Both the position numbers and the translations under genes were made by a program. Source: Thermogemmatispora aurantia (GTDB taxonomy: Bacteria; Chloroflexota; Ktedonobacteria; Ktedonobacterales; Ktedonobacteraceae). From it: a stretch of 64,000 bases of DNA. Below, piece by piece: positions 11,980 to 21,014 of the stretch. The notes beneath the pieces are model-generated. The model worked only from the letters and a program-made list of their open reading frames with translations, did not search any database and was not told where the DNA came from. How positions within the stretch are numbered: the stretch's first letter is position 1; each line of letters starts with the position of its first letter. The stretch spans positions 1-64,000 of the forward strand of contig NZ_BKZV01000007.1 of the NCBI RefSeq assembly GCF_008974285.1. The letters are read 5' to 3'.

Positions 11980-13244
11980 AGTGATTCCTCCTGCTGTGGC
12001 GCTGGCGCGCTAGTCGGGTTTGCTGGCAACAGCGCCTGATAGAGTTCAAACAGCTGAAATTGCTCGCGGTTCCAGTTGAACTCGCGACGCGCAATCTCCA
12101 GGGCGTGCCGGCGCATGCGCTCCAGGGCCTCCTGGTCGTGGATGACCCGATTAATCGTGGCGGCAACAGTGGCCGGATCACGCGACGGCTCAACCACTCC
12201 CAATTGGTGGGTCTGAATCAGCTCGGCAATCACATCCAGCTGAGAGCTGAGCACGGGAAGTCCTGCCATCAAGTACTCAAAAAACTTATTTGGCAGGCAG
12301 TAGCGAATACTCAGCGAGTAATCGGAGGGAAGCAGGGTCAGGCCGAGATCGGCTGAAGCAGTCCAGCTGAGAAGTTCCTCGTAGGGAACGGGCGGCAGTA
12401 GTTTCACACGCTCCTCTACCCCAAGCTCGGCGATTAGCTGCTGCAGTTTCTGTTGTATTGGCGCGCGGGCGGCCCCAAGCATGACGATCACGACGTCTGA
12501 TTCTAGAAATGGAGCAGCCCGCACGAGCAGATCAAGGCCACGATTTTCCTGTAAATTTCCCTGATAGAGTGCAATGCGGGTATCATTTGATAAGCCCAAT
12601 CTCTCGCGTAAAAGATTAGCACGCTCAACCTGCTGGTAAGGTGGTACATTGCGCAGGAGCGTGACACGCTGGCCGCCGTACTCGCGCTCGATGAAGGAGA
12701 CGATAGGCGGTGAGACAGCGATTACCCCCTGGCTGTGTCGAATGAGGTAGCGCAGCACGTGGCGCGCAATCGCCAGGAGGCGAGGCCAATGCTGGACTGC
12801 TCGATCAGACAGAGGCAGTTCAGGCGAGTCGAAGATCAAGGGCTTATGTCGCAGTCTGGCTGCCACAAAGGTGGCTGGTAATGTATGCTCTACAAATGAG
12901 TGATAGATGTCTGCCTCTTCCCGCAGAAGATAAAGGATACTTAATAGATTGATGCGGAGCAGCTTCACCAGGAACCAGGGCTTAAAGCGCGTTGGAGAAA
13001 ACCAGGCGGGCATGAGAATATGTTTCAGCCTGATCCCCTGGTGAATCTCCTCGCGGGGAGAGGTGTATGACCCGACAACGTCCACAATGGTGACCTGCAG
13101 ACCTGCCTCCTTCAGAGCGGTAGCGGTGCGCCACAAACGCGCATCGCCGATGGCTGGAGCGAACCTGAGCATGACAACTCGCTGTCCCTGAAAAAGCGGC
13201 GTGAGGTCAACAGGCACATCTGGGGCCTCAGATACAGTAGTCAT
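11976..13244 (-). CDS. Glycosyltransferase family 4 (paralogue 1)
   Basis: GT-B fold, about 422 residues. The C-terminal half has LSWTASADLGLTLLP and LPNKFFEYLMAGLPVL, nearly the same as in the following gene, showing tandem duplication. An upstream in-frame start at 13283 exists, but ATG 13244 overlaps the flippase stop as ATGA, the junction style used elsewhere in this operon, so I chose it. Role: transfer of a sugar to the growing exopolysaccharide unit (inference from family and neighbours). Confidence 0.9.
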   Translation of the reverse strand: MTTVSEAPDVPVDLTPLFQGQRVVMLRFAPAIGDARLWRTATALKEAGLQVTIVDVVGSYTSPREEIHQGIRLKHILMPAWFSPTRFKPWFLVKLLRINLLSILYLLREEADIYHSFVEHTLPATFVAARLRHKPLIFDSPELPLSDRAVQHWPRLLAIARHVLRYLIRHSQGVIAVSPPIVSFIEREYGGQRVTLLRNVPPYQQVERANLLRERLGLSNDTRIALYQGNLQENRGLDLLVRAAPFLESDVVIVMLGAARAPIQQKLQQLIAELGVEERVKLLPPVPYEELLSWTASADLGLTLLPSDYSLSIRYCLPNKFFEYLMAGLPVLSSQLDVIAELIQTHQLGVVEPSRDPATVAATINRVIHDQEALERMRRHALEIARREFNWNREQFQLFELYQALLPANPTSAPAPQQEESL

Positions 13245-14887
13245 AGGCTTCTTTTCACTCTCCTTCCGGGCAAGGAATGGCACAGGCGAGCAAGCTGCTG
13301 TAGTGGTAGGCGAGCCAGTACCAGCAGGATGACGGCGTAGGCCAGCCAGGTCAGTCCATAAAGAACGCCGCTGCTCAGCGGATCGAGGCCTTGGGCGAGG
13401 AATGCCGCGACGAAGTAGAGGGCGATCCCGATGGCTAGCGCACAGAGAAAGAAGCCGACCTCGAAGGGCACTGGATACATCTGGTTGTTCACCAGATAAG
13501 CGAGGAGCGAGAGGAAGGCGTAGGCCAGCAGTGTTGAGAAGGCCGCGCCTAGTGCGCCGCTGAGGGGAATGAGGACCACATTCAACACTACGTTAAAAAT
13601 AGCAGCCTCTGCCGTCAGGACTACTGCATACCATGTTCTTCTCTTGATCGATATTCCCACATTGAAGACGTTGTAAATGCCGTAAAAGACCATAGACATG
13701 GCCACTAAAGAGATCACAGGCGAGGCCCCCTGGTAGCTGGCGGGGAAGAGGACCTCTAGCAAGAACTTACCGGCGAGTGAGAGGCCAAAGGCAGCCAGCA
13801 AAAGGATCACGCTGAACCAGCGGAAGATCAGTCTGAAGATCTGTGGCGCGTCGCGGCGACGAGCTACAGAGAACATAGTCGTAGGCCAGGCCAGGTTGAA
13901 AGGCGAGATGACCAACACGCCCAGGACGTTGCCCAGTGTATAGGCGATCGAGTAGCTGGCGGTTTCGGCCAGAGAGCCAAAGCGGCTCAGGAGATAGCGA
14001 TCTGAGAGCTGCAGCACCCAGACGGACACGAAGCTTGCCACCAGTGGTACGCCGAAAGACAACATATTGCGCGCCATCTCTCGGTCGAAGGTCAGGCCCG
14101 CTTCCCAGAGGATCACAGGCAATATTCCGAAAACCGCGATGGCATAGCCGCTGGCTGCGCCTAGCAAGGCCCCGGTCATGCCCAAATGCATGGGTCCCAC
14201 GTAGAGCAAGGTTGTGACGAGGCCCACGAGCAGATTAGCGATCGACAGTGTCGCATAGAGCGTAGGACGGTTCTCAGCTCGCAGCCAGGCCAGGCCCGGC
14301 ACGCTCAAATTCTGTAGCAGCACCACCAAAGCTGCTGCCTGCACTGGCGCTGTCAGAAGGGCTGACTGGAAAAGGAGCAAGGCAATGAAGGCTGCGCCTA
14401 AAGACATGGCCAGGGTGACCACAATCGAGATCGCCAGCAGAAGCCCCACCAGCGTCGAGAGCACGCGCAGGCGCTCACTGCGCGATTCGTAATCGTAGCC
14501 ATAGGCGCGGAAAAAGGCATTCCCCAGACCGAGCTGAGTGATGCCAGCGATTAGCGAGATAGCTGAGAGCAGCACAGAGAGAGCACCATACTCGTCGCGC
14601 GAGAGCGCGTGGGTCAGAAAAGGAGCCAACACCAGCGAGGTCAGCGGGCCAGCCAAAGAGGAGAGGGCGTAGATCCCGCTGCTCTTGACCAGAGTGCGCA
14701 GCTGACCTACATAGTCATTGCGCTTCTCTTGGGCTGGTGCTGGGGTACTGGGTTCCGGCACCCTTGGCAGAGCCGGTTGCACTGGTCGAGTGACCTGCAC
14801 CGCTGGCGCCGGCTGATAACTCGGCGCATACGGTGGATATTGCGGCCCTGGGTAGGCTGGGTAAGGCTGTGGTGTTGTTGGCTTCAA
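13241..14887 (-). CDS. Polysaccharide flippase, MOP/Wzx type
   Basis: 548 residues. A Pro/Tyr-rich N-terminal tail of about 80 residues (MKPTTPQPYPAYPGPQYPPY) precedes 12-14 predicted membrane segments typical of Wzx/RfbX flippases, which move undecaprenyl-linked repeat units across the membrane. SSGIYALSSLAGPLTSLVLA is a typical first helix. The long proline/tyrosine tail is unusual for Wzx and may bind a partner. The start is TTG 14887, overlapping the previous stop (TTGA), preceded by GAGG. Confidence 0.9.
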   Translation of the reverse strand: MKPTTPQPYPAYPGPQYPPYAPSYQPAPAVQVTRPVQPALPRVPEPSTPAPAQEKRNDYVGQLRTLVKSSGIYALSSLAGPLTSLVLAPFLTHALSRDEYGALSVLLSAISLIAGITQLGLGNAFFRAYGYDYESRSERLRVLSTLVGLLLAISIVVTLAMSLGAAFIALLLFQSALLTAPVQAAALVVLLQNLSVPGLAWLRAENRPTLYATLSIANLLVGLVTTLLYVGPMHLGMTGALLGAASGYAIAVFGILPVILWEAGLTFDREMARNMLSFGVPLVASFVSVWVLQLSDRYLLSRFGSLAETASYSIAYTLGNVLGVLVISPFNLAWPTTMFSVARRRDAPQIFRLIFRWFSVILLLAAFGLSLAGKFLLEVLFPASYQGASPVISLVAMSMVFYGIYNVFNVGISIKRRTWYAVVLTAEAAIFNVVLNVVLIPLSGALGAAFSTLLAYAFLSLLAYLVNNQMYPVPFEVGFFLCALAIGIALYFVAAFLAQGLDPLSSGVLYGLTWLAYAVILLVLARLPLQQLARLCHSLPGRRVKRSL

Positions 14888-17130
14888 TCCTCAACTTCCC
14901 CCTCTAGGCCGGTACGGGCCACCGTTTCTGTAGAGATCTGCTCTAGAGCGGCCCAGCCAGAGGCCCGAAGCAGAACCCGCCGGAAAGCCTCGGGACTGTG
15001 TCGATCGGCAATATAGGCCCGGGCAGCCTGACCCATCTGGCGGCAGAGAGCAGGGTTGGCAAGCAAACGTACGAGCGCGCTGGCGGTCTCCTCTATATCA
15101 GCCGGTCTGACTGCAATGCCGCGTCCCTCGGCAAGCAGCAGCGCATTCGAGGGCGGACGGGTTGAAGCGATCACTGCGCAGCCTGCGGCCATCGCCTCCA
15201 GTACGGCCATTGAGAAGCAAGCGCCTCGGGTACTGGTGTAGAGAAAAATATCGCTGATCGAAAGGAGACGGGCAATCTCAGGCGCAGGGAGCTCGCCCCA
15301 GAGAGCACAATGCTCCTGGAGCTGGAGCTGATCAATCGTCTGCTCAAGCTCCGGGCGCAGAGGCCCATCACCGGCAATGATCAGGCGCACCCTGGCTCGG
15401 GTACTGGGCTGTAAATGCTCCAGGGCGCGAGCCAGGCTGGCCAGCGCGAGATCAAGGCCTTTCTCTGGCGTAAGGCGGCAGGCGATGGCCACCACCATAT
15501 CGTCCTGCCTTAGCCCATATTCTTGGCGGCGACGCGCACGCTCCTCCTCGGAGGGCACTGGATAGCGCTCGATATTGACCATGCTAGCGAAGCGCACCAC
15601 GCGGCTGGCAGGAATACCGAAACGTGCTGCCATCGTCTCCACGCCATCGCCCGCAACGCCTGGCACCAGATACTGGTCAACACAGCGAGCTGCTAAGCGG
15701 AGCATCAGGCGATAGGAGGGCCAGTAGCACCACTCCTGCACACGCCCGATAAAGCGGCGTAGGCGGCTACGATGGGCGAGCAGATGCCTACGCTCGGCCA
15801 GGTGTAGTGGATGAATATCTTCCTGGAGCAGCGTCAGATGACCGTGATCAATACAAATCACGCGTGCACCGGCCAGGCGTCCTAATGGGGCGGAGAGCAA
15901 GGCAGAGAAGACTGCATCCTGCGGCAGTACAAGGTCAAAAGCTGTCCCCCGGCGTAGCAAGGCAAACAGCCTGGCGGCACCGGTCAAGACATAGAACCAG
16001 ACAAACGGGAAGTGGGAGGCGCCCATCCAGGAGCGACCAAAGCGATGGATTATGTACCTACCAGTCTCCTGGTCAGTAATGGCTCGTGTGAGATATTCCA
16101 TTCTCCAATGGCCCTGCATGGCCTCTTCAATCCCTTCCAGGACCGTGAGCACCCCGCCGATGGCTGGAAAAGCAGGGAGAGGGACGCAGACGCGCAGCTG
16201 ATTGGAGGAGTCCACCGGGCGTGGAAAAAGGTGCGGTTGCCAGCGACGCCAGAGACGTGCACTCAAGGAATGCCGGATATGCCACCGGCGGTAGCGCAGA
16301 CGGCCCTGCCAGCTTCTCGCATAACGTTGCCAGCGCTGGAGGGCGCGGGCACAAACCTCGCTCTTCGTCGAGGTCGCCAGGGCATCCAGCAAAGCAATCT
16401 GGAGAGTTAGCTCCTGGGGCGTTGCCAGATGGCGCGTGGCCAGGTCACGATAGGGCCAAAAAGGCCCGGAGAACTCACTCAAACTCTGCTCAAAGGTAGT
16501 GAGAGCTTGCTGGAAAAGCTGTCGAATCGCCTCATCGCAAGCGGGCCAATACCGTATCAGCTCGTGGAGGCTGAGCAAGGCCAATGCCATGCCGTTGAAG
16601 CTGTGGGTGGCCGGATAAAGCGCCAGCTCCTCAAAAAAGATCCCGTCAGCATAGAGCGGGGAGCAAATTCCTCCATCCAGGATATCGCGGCGGAAGGTCG
16701 CCAGACAGCGCTCCAGCGCCAGGGCGTAAACCTGGTCGCCAGTCATACTCAGAGCGCGCAGCAAGACGGCCAGGGCGCAGCTCTGCATAGGGGCGGAGAG
16801 GCAAAGCGCCCCCCTGCCACCGGGTCGAGTCGAGACTAGCAGCCAGCCGCCAGCTCCATGGCCGAGAGGCTGCTCCAAAGCGAGCAAGTGCCTGGCCTCT
16901 TCAAGGAAGAGATCCCTTTCCTGGCGATCGCCGCTCTCTAGAGAGCGATTCCAATGACCCAAAGCGCGCCAGGCTGTTGGTAAGGCGATCGTACTGGCGG
17001 CCAGTGGATTGCTCAGGCTTAGACAAAGCTCTAGAACCGCTGCAGGATAGGGGCCGGGCTGTTGGGGCCAGCCACCTTCCTGCCGCTCACTACCACTACG
17101 CACTTTTTCATACTCAAAAGAGATAGACAT
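14884..17130 (-). CDS. Fusion: C5-epimerase-like domain + glycosyltransferase 4
   Basis: About 748 residues. Residues about 30-300 look like the alpha-toroid C-terminal domain of D-glucuronyl C5-epimerases: HSFNGMALALLSLHELIRYW, then GPFWPYRDL and a helix pair ending in ALQRWQRYARSW. Residues about 320-740 are a GT4 domain: IDHGHLTL, ACRLTPEKGLDLALASL, IAGDGPL, and a donor site ending AVLEAMAAGCAVIAS. Such a fusion would couple sugar transfer to uronate epimerisation or glycan binding. Key epimerase residues cannot be verified by eye, so the first domain may only bind glycan. An upstream ATG at 17151 exists; ATG 17130 has GGAGAAG at ideal spacing. The adjacent uronate-synthesis genes fit. Confidence 0.8.
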   Translation of the reverse strand: MSISFEYEKVRSGSERQEGGWPQQPGPYPAAVLELCLSLSNPLAASTIALPTAWRALGHWNRSLESGDRQERDLFLEEARHLLALEQPLGHGAGGWLLVSTRPGGRGALCLSAPMQSCALAVLLRALSMTGDQVYALALERCLATFRRDILDGGICSPLYADGIFFEELALYPATHSFNGMALALLSLHELIRYWPACDEAIRQLFQQALTTFEQSLSEFSGPFWPYRDLATRHLATPQELTLQIALLDALATSTKSEVCARALQRWQRYARSWQGRLRYRRWHIRHSLSARLWRRWQPHLFPRPVDSSNQLRVCVPLPAFPAIGGVLTVLEGIEEAMQGHWRMEYLTRAITDQETGRYIIHRFGRSWMGASHFPFVWFYVLTGAARLFALLRRGTAFDLVLPQDAVFSALLSAPLGRLAGARVICIDHGHLTLLQEDIHPLHLAERRHLLAHRSRLRRFIGRVQEWCYWPSYRLMLRLAARCVDQYLVPGVAGDGVETMAARFGIPASRVVRFASMVNIERYPVPSEEERARRRQEYGLRQDDMVVAIACRLTPEKGLDLALASLARALEHLQPSTRARVRLIIAGDGPLRPELEQTIDQLQLQEHCALWGELPAPEIARLLSISDIFLYTSTRGACFSMAVLEAMAAGCAVIASTRPPSNALLLAEGRGIAVRPADIEETASALVRLLANPALCRQMGQAARAYIADRHSPEAFRRVLLRASGWAALEQISTETVARTGLEGEVED

Positions 17131-17177
17131 AGATCTTCTCCAGAGATGCACCTGTCAGTTAGAAGAGATCAGATATA

Positions 17178-18698
17178 TTAATCGCGCATGGGTGTATCCG
17201 TCATGGCGGAGGTGGGGGTCAGGCTAGCCAGGAGCAGAGGAGAAGAGAGCAGGCCCAGCATGAGCCAGCCGAAGCAGGCCAGGGGGGGCAGAGTCCAGCC
17301 ATTGATGCTGATGCTATTGATGCACAGCGCTCCAACGGCAGCCAGACCACCGGCAAGCAGTGCGCGATGGCGCTGATCACAGAGACGCCAGGTGCGCCAG
17401 GCCTTCCACAGGTAGCAGATCAAGAGTGCGAGGAAGACTGCTAAGACTGGCAGGCCGCCCATCGCACCAAATTCCAGATAGGAATCGTGGGGATGAGCCA
17501 GTGGCACATACTGAAGTGGCGAGCGGTAGGGATCTGAGACCTGCATATAGATGCTCAAGCCGAAACCTACGCCTGTGAGTGGATAGGCCATAATCACATT
17601 CAAAGCCGTTTCCCAGGCGCCTAGACGCAGCGATAGCTCTCCTTGGCCTGTCAGATGAGCGAAGAGGAGCTGGAGCTGGTCGAAGAAGAAGAGAATCAAG
17701 ATGAGCGAGACGAGAAAGATGCTCAGAGTGATCTGCAGGCGTAGCTTCCAGCTGTCCACAAAGAGCAAGAAGAAAACCAGGCCGCAGCAGGCAGCTACCC
17801 AGGCGCCACCGCTAAAGGTGAATAGCAGCGCAGGTCCAATCAGTAGTGCCTCACCCAGATAGAGCAGGCGGGCCAGCCAGGAGCGACTGTGTGCGTAGAG
17901 GCCCAAAGGAATGAAGAGAGCGAAGGCGAAGAAGGTCCCATTCCAGTTCGGGTCTACAAAGAAGCCCCCTACGCGTTGTACACCGGTATCGCCAAGAGTG
18001 AAATTCGAAACGCTCTTCAGGAATGGGTCGTAGAGGGAGGTGCCCAGGATAAATTTGCCTGTCAGCGCGATTACAATCGTATGAGCGGCGATCAAAGCGC
18101 CAAAGGCTGCTAGGAGTTCCAAGACCAACCAGAGGCTTTTCAGATTACGTGCCGTATTCAGACCCAGCCAGAAGAAAAGGAAGGAACCGGCGATGACATT
18201 CGGATAATAGAAGAGAGCATCATCCAAATTTGTGGCTCCGCGTAGGGAGGGAAAGAAAGTCAGGCCCAAAAAGAGGAGCCAGAGCCAGAGTGGACGAGGT
18301 TCTGCCCAAGGACGCTGCTGTGAGCGACCGAGGAAGAACACCAGCAAGAGGACGAGCGTGAGCAGCTGAGCTGTCGCGATGAGGGACATATAGAAGTCAA
18401 GGTAGAGATGAATCAGGGCAACAGCCACCGCCAGAATCTCGTCGCAGCGCAGGTAAAGCAGCAAAACTAAAAATAGCAGGCCGGCGATCAAGACGGTTGA
18501 CATCGAAGCGGCCTGGCGGGTCACACTGGTGGAAGGAATGATTGTCCCGACGAGTAAAGGAGCGAAAACTTCCAACATGCCCATCAGGATCAAAGCCCCG
18601 ATGAGGAGAGCAGCGAGCCCTGTGGAGGGAGCGATCAGCTCCCTCCGTCCACGCTCGCTTGACATTGAGCGCTGGGTTGTCTTCTGAACGATACTCAT
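17178..18698 (-). CDS. O-antigen ligase/polymerase-like membrane protein
   Basis: 506 residues, about 12 hydrophobic segments. The large periplasmic loop and the following LAHPHDSYLEFGAMGG match the Wzy/WaaL superfamily (H-[ND]-x-[YF]-L-x3-A/G pattern). It probably polymerises the exported repeat units on the outer face of the membrane. It lies 5 bp after the Wzz/BY-kinase gene, which would set chain length. Alternative role: ligase to another acceptor. Confidence 0.87.
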   Translation of the reverse strand: MSIVQKTTQRSMSSERGRRELIAPSTGLAALLIGALILMGMLEVFAPLLVGTIIPSTSVTRQAASMSTVLIAGLLFLVLLLYLRCDEILAVAVALIHLYLDFYMSLIATAQLLTLVLLLVFFLGRSQQRPWAEPRPLWLWLLFLGLTFFPSLRGATNLDDALFYYPNVIAGSFLFFWLGLNTARNLKSLWLVLELLAAFGALIAAHTIVIALTGKFILGTSLYDPFLKSVSNFTLGDTGVQRVGGFFVDPNWNGTFFAFALFIPLGLYAHSRSWLARLLYLGEALLIGPALLFTFSGGAWVAACCGLVFFLLFVDSWKLRLQITLSIFLVSLILILFFFDQLQLLFAHLTGQGELSLRLGAWETALNVIMAYPLTGVGFGLSIYMQVSDPYRSPLQYVPLAHPHDSYLEFGAMGGLPVLAVFLALLICYLWKAWRTWRLCDQRHRALLAGGLAAVGALCINSISINGWTLPPLACFGWLMLGLLSSPLLLASLTPTSAMTDTPMRD

Positions 18699-18703
18699 AG
18701 TCC

Positions 18704-20761
18704 CTATCGCTCTCCGCGCTGTCTATGCGGTTCTATCGAAGGCATCTCCAGCGTTTTCAGCTCAGTGATATCGGAGCCACGCTGTCCTGGGCGTGGAGCA
18801 GGGCCTTCGGCTGCCTCCGCTGGGGCGTTGAGACTACCGGGACGCTCGCGTGTCAGGCGAGGACGAGCTGGGACCGGAGAACTTTTCGCGTCCGACCCTG
18901 ATCCGATCCCCGTTGCGGGGGTCATGACTCGCTGAACCTGGGCAGGAGTGGCTGGCTCCGTCAGTGACTGACTTGACCCAGTGCGCTGCTGACTGGCCGT
19001 TGCAGGCATCCCTGGCGGCTGTGGAGCGGGTGAAGGTTGATGTACTCCCCTTGCTGCAGCCGGAGAGTGCTCTCTTCCCGTCAGCGCGGCCTGCTGGTGT
19101 TCCTGTCTCCATCGGCTGCTTGTCAGTGCCGCTCCTACCTGTTCACTGTGCTCATCGCCTACTGCCTGGTAGTAGTAGGGGGTGATACTACCGCGCTGCT
19201 GTTGTTGCTTATTGACAACACAGCCAATGATGCGTACGCCTGTCTGGCGCAGGAGGGCGCGTGCCTGTCGGATATGCTCTTTCCGAGAGCGAGTGATGTC
19301 GACCACTAAGAGAGCACTATCGACCCGTGAAGCCAGGATACTGGCGTCGGCCAGGCCTAACAGTGGCGGTGCATCGAAGATCACGATATCGAAATAGTAA
19401 TCCGCCAGGTTCGATAGCAGGTTGCGCATGGCCTGCGAATCCAACAGCTCGGGCGGATTGGGAGGGAGATGCCCGGCTGGCATCAGCCAGAGATTAGCAG
19501 TGCTGGTCTCATAGAGAAAGCTATCGAGGATACCACCCTGCTCGGTCGGGCGCTGGCGTGAAGACGAGACGCTTGGCAGGGGCGTCGTCGATGACTGACT
19601 CATGGCCATAATAGCGCTGCTCAGGCCGGCTTCAGCAGCGGAGACCCCAAAGAGGCGATGCAGCATTGGGCGGCGCATGTCAGCATCCACAAGCAGAGTC
19701 CGCTTCCCCGCCTTAGCCATAAAAATAGCCAGATTCGCGGCAACCGTGCTCTTGCCCTCTCCTGGCACAGAGCTGGTGATTAAGAGATAGTTAACAGGTG
19801 TATCAATAGAACAGAAACCGATGTTCGTGCGAAGGATGCGATAGGATTCAATGAGGCCAGCATGCTCCTTGGGATTAAAGACCTCTTTCTCCTCTGAGGA
19901 GCGCACTCGCCAGACGGTCGCGAGAACGGGATAGCCGAAGAGCTGAGCCAGCAGCTCGCCGGTGCGCACCCGTGTATCAAGCTGTTCCAGGAGCAGCGCT
20001 AGTAGCACGCCGATGAGAAGGCCAGTTACCAGTCCTGCCCCGGTGTTAAGTAAGATACGTGGCTGAGCTGGACTGGTCGGGGGAGAGGCCTGCTGGACAA
20101 CACGCAGAAAATTCCCGTTTTCCGCTTCGGTCAGCTCCAGTTGAACAAGGGCATCTTGAACCTGGGAATAGCGATCCTGCAGAGCCTTGAGCCGGGATTG
20201 CAGCATACTGACCTGCTGCTGATCATTAGTGGTACTCTCAATTTTACTGATCTGATTGCTAACGCTGTTGATTTGCTGCTCTGTAGAAGTAAGCTCTTGT
20301 TGTAGCTGTTGTTGAGAACGTTGATTGTCTTGCTGGATAGCAGCATCTTGTTGCTTAATAAATGTCTGAGCTATATCATTAGCCAGGGCCGCGGCCCGCG
20401 TTGGACTTTCATCCAGGACAGAGATCTTGAATAGCTGCGTATTTGTCTCTGTAGTAGTGGAGACACGCGAGGCCAGCGTGGAAGCGCTCAAGCCTGGATA
20501 ATGGGAAGCCACTTCTGTAAGGACCGGCTGGCTCGTGACCAGTGTCGCCTCGGTATCGACGAGCTGGTCGCTGGCCAAAAGATTATTATAGTCAGCCAAA
20601 TTGTTGCCCGTGCGAACGGTGACTTGCATGAGGACCGACGCCTGGTAGAGGGGAGTCATCAGCTTGCTGGCGATCAGGGCCCCGATGCCGACCGCCATGC
20701 AGCAGATGGCAACCAGCCACCAGCGCTTGGCTAGCACGGCTGCGTACTGAGCAATCGTCAT
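18704..20761 (-). CDS. Wzz chain-length determinant fused to BY-kinase
   Basis: 685 residues. N-terminal Wzz region with two membrane segments (about 15-38 and 240-262) flanking an external Gln/Ser-rich coiled coil. A cytoplasmic bacterial tyrosine kinase domain follows: Walker A PGEGKSTVAANL, Walker A' LLVDADMRRP and Walker B IVIFDAPP. An unusual tail of about 140 residues rich in Ser, Pro, Gln and Thr follows a single YYY cluster rather than the usual Tyr-rich C-terminus. It controls polymer length and export by autophosphorylation (family knowledge). It sits directly before the polymerase. Confidence 0.92.
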   Translation of the reverse strand: MTIAQYAAVLAKRWWLVAICCMAVGIGALIASKLMTPLYQASVLMQVTVRTGNNLADYNNLLASDQLVDTEATLVTSQPVLTEVASHYPGLSASTLASRVSTTTETNTQLFKISVLDESPTRAAALANDIAQTFIKQQDAAIQQDNQRSQQQLQQELTSTEQQINSVSNQISKIESTTNDQQQVSMLQSRLKALQDRYSQVQDALVQLELTEAENGNFLRVVQQASPPTSPAQPRILLNTGAGLVTGLLIGVLLALLLEQLDTRVRTGELLAQLFGYPVLATVWRVRSSEEKEVFNPKEHAGLIESYRILRTNIGFCSIDTPVNYLLITSSVPGEGKSTVAANLAIFMAKAGKRTLLVDADMRRPMLHRLFGVSAAEAGLSSAIMAMSQSSTTPLPSVSSSRQRPTEQGGILDSFLYETSTANLWLMPAGHLPPNPPELLDSQAMRNLLSNLADYYFDIVIFDAPPLLGLADASILASRVDSALLVVDITRSRKEHIRQARALLRQTGVRIIGCVVNKQQQQRGSITPYYYQAVGDEHSEQVGAALTSSRWRQEHQQAALTGREHSPAAARGVHQPSPAPQPPGMPATASQQRTGSSQSLTEPATPAQVQRVMTPATGIGSGSDAKSSPVPARPRLTRERPGSLNAPAEAAEGPAPRPGQRGSDITELKTLEMPSIEPHRQRGER

Positions 20762-21014
20762 TCTAGGTGTTCCTCTCTTGCAGATACCTTTGCCCTGTCT
20801 TTGCTCTCATTGTTATATGTATCGATCCTGGCTGAGAATTGTAAACTTCTGGGGAAAGAGTGGTAAGAAGGTCCTGTTCCCCGAATGAGCAGATTCGGTG
20901 CTGGGCTGGACCAGGGCTGGTTCCTCTTCTCTCCAGAAACACCGGCCTATCTGCCTGCCTCCCTTCGTGCGGAGGTTGCCGCGCAAAGGTGCTGGCTCTC
21001 AGCGTGTGAAGCAC

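Noticed and set aside
20763-21014. 83-codon gene between Wzz and phosphotransferase genes
   Set aside because: No ribosome site, Arg/Pro-rich translation, fills the gap exactly by chance; more likely a leader or promoter region.
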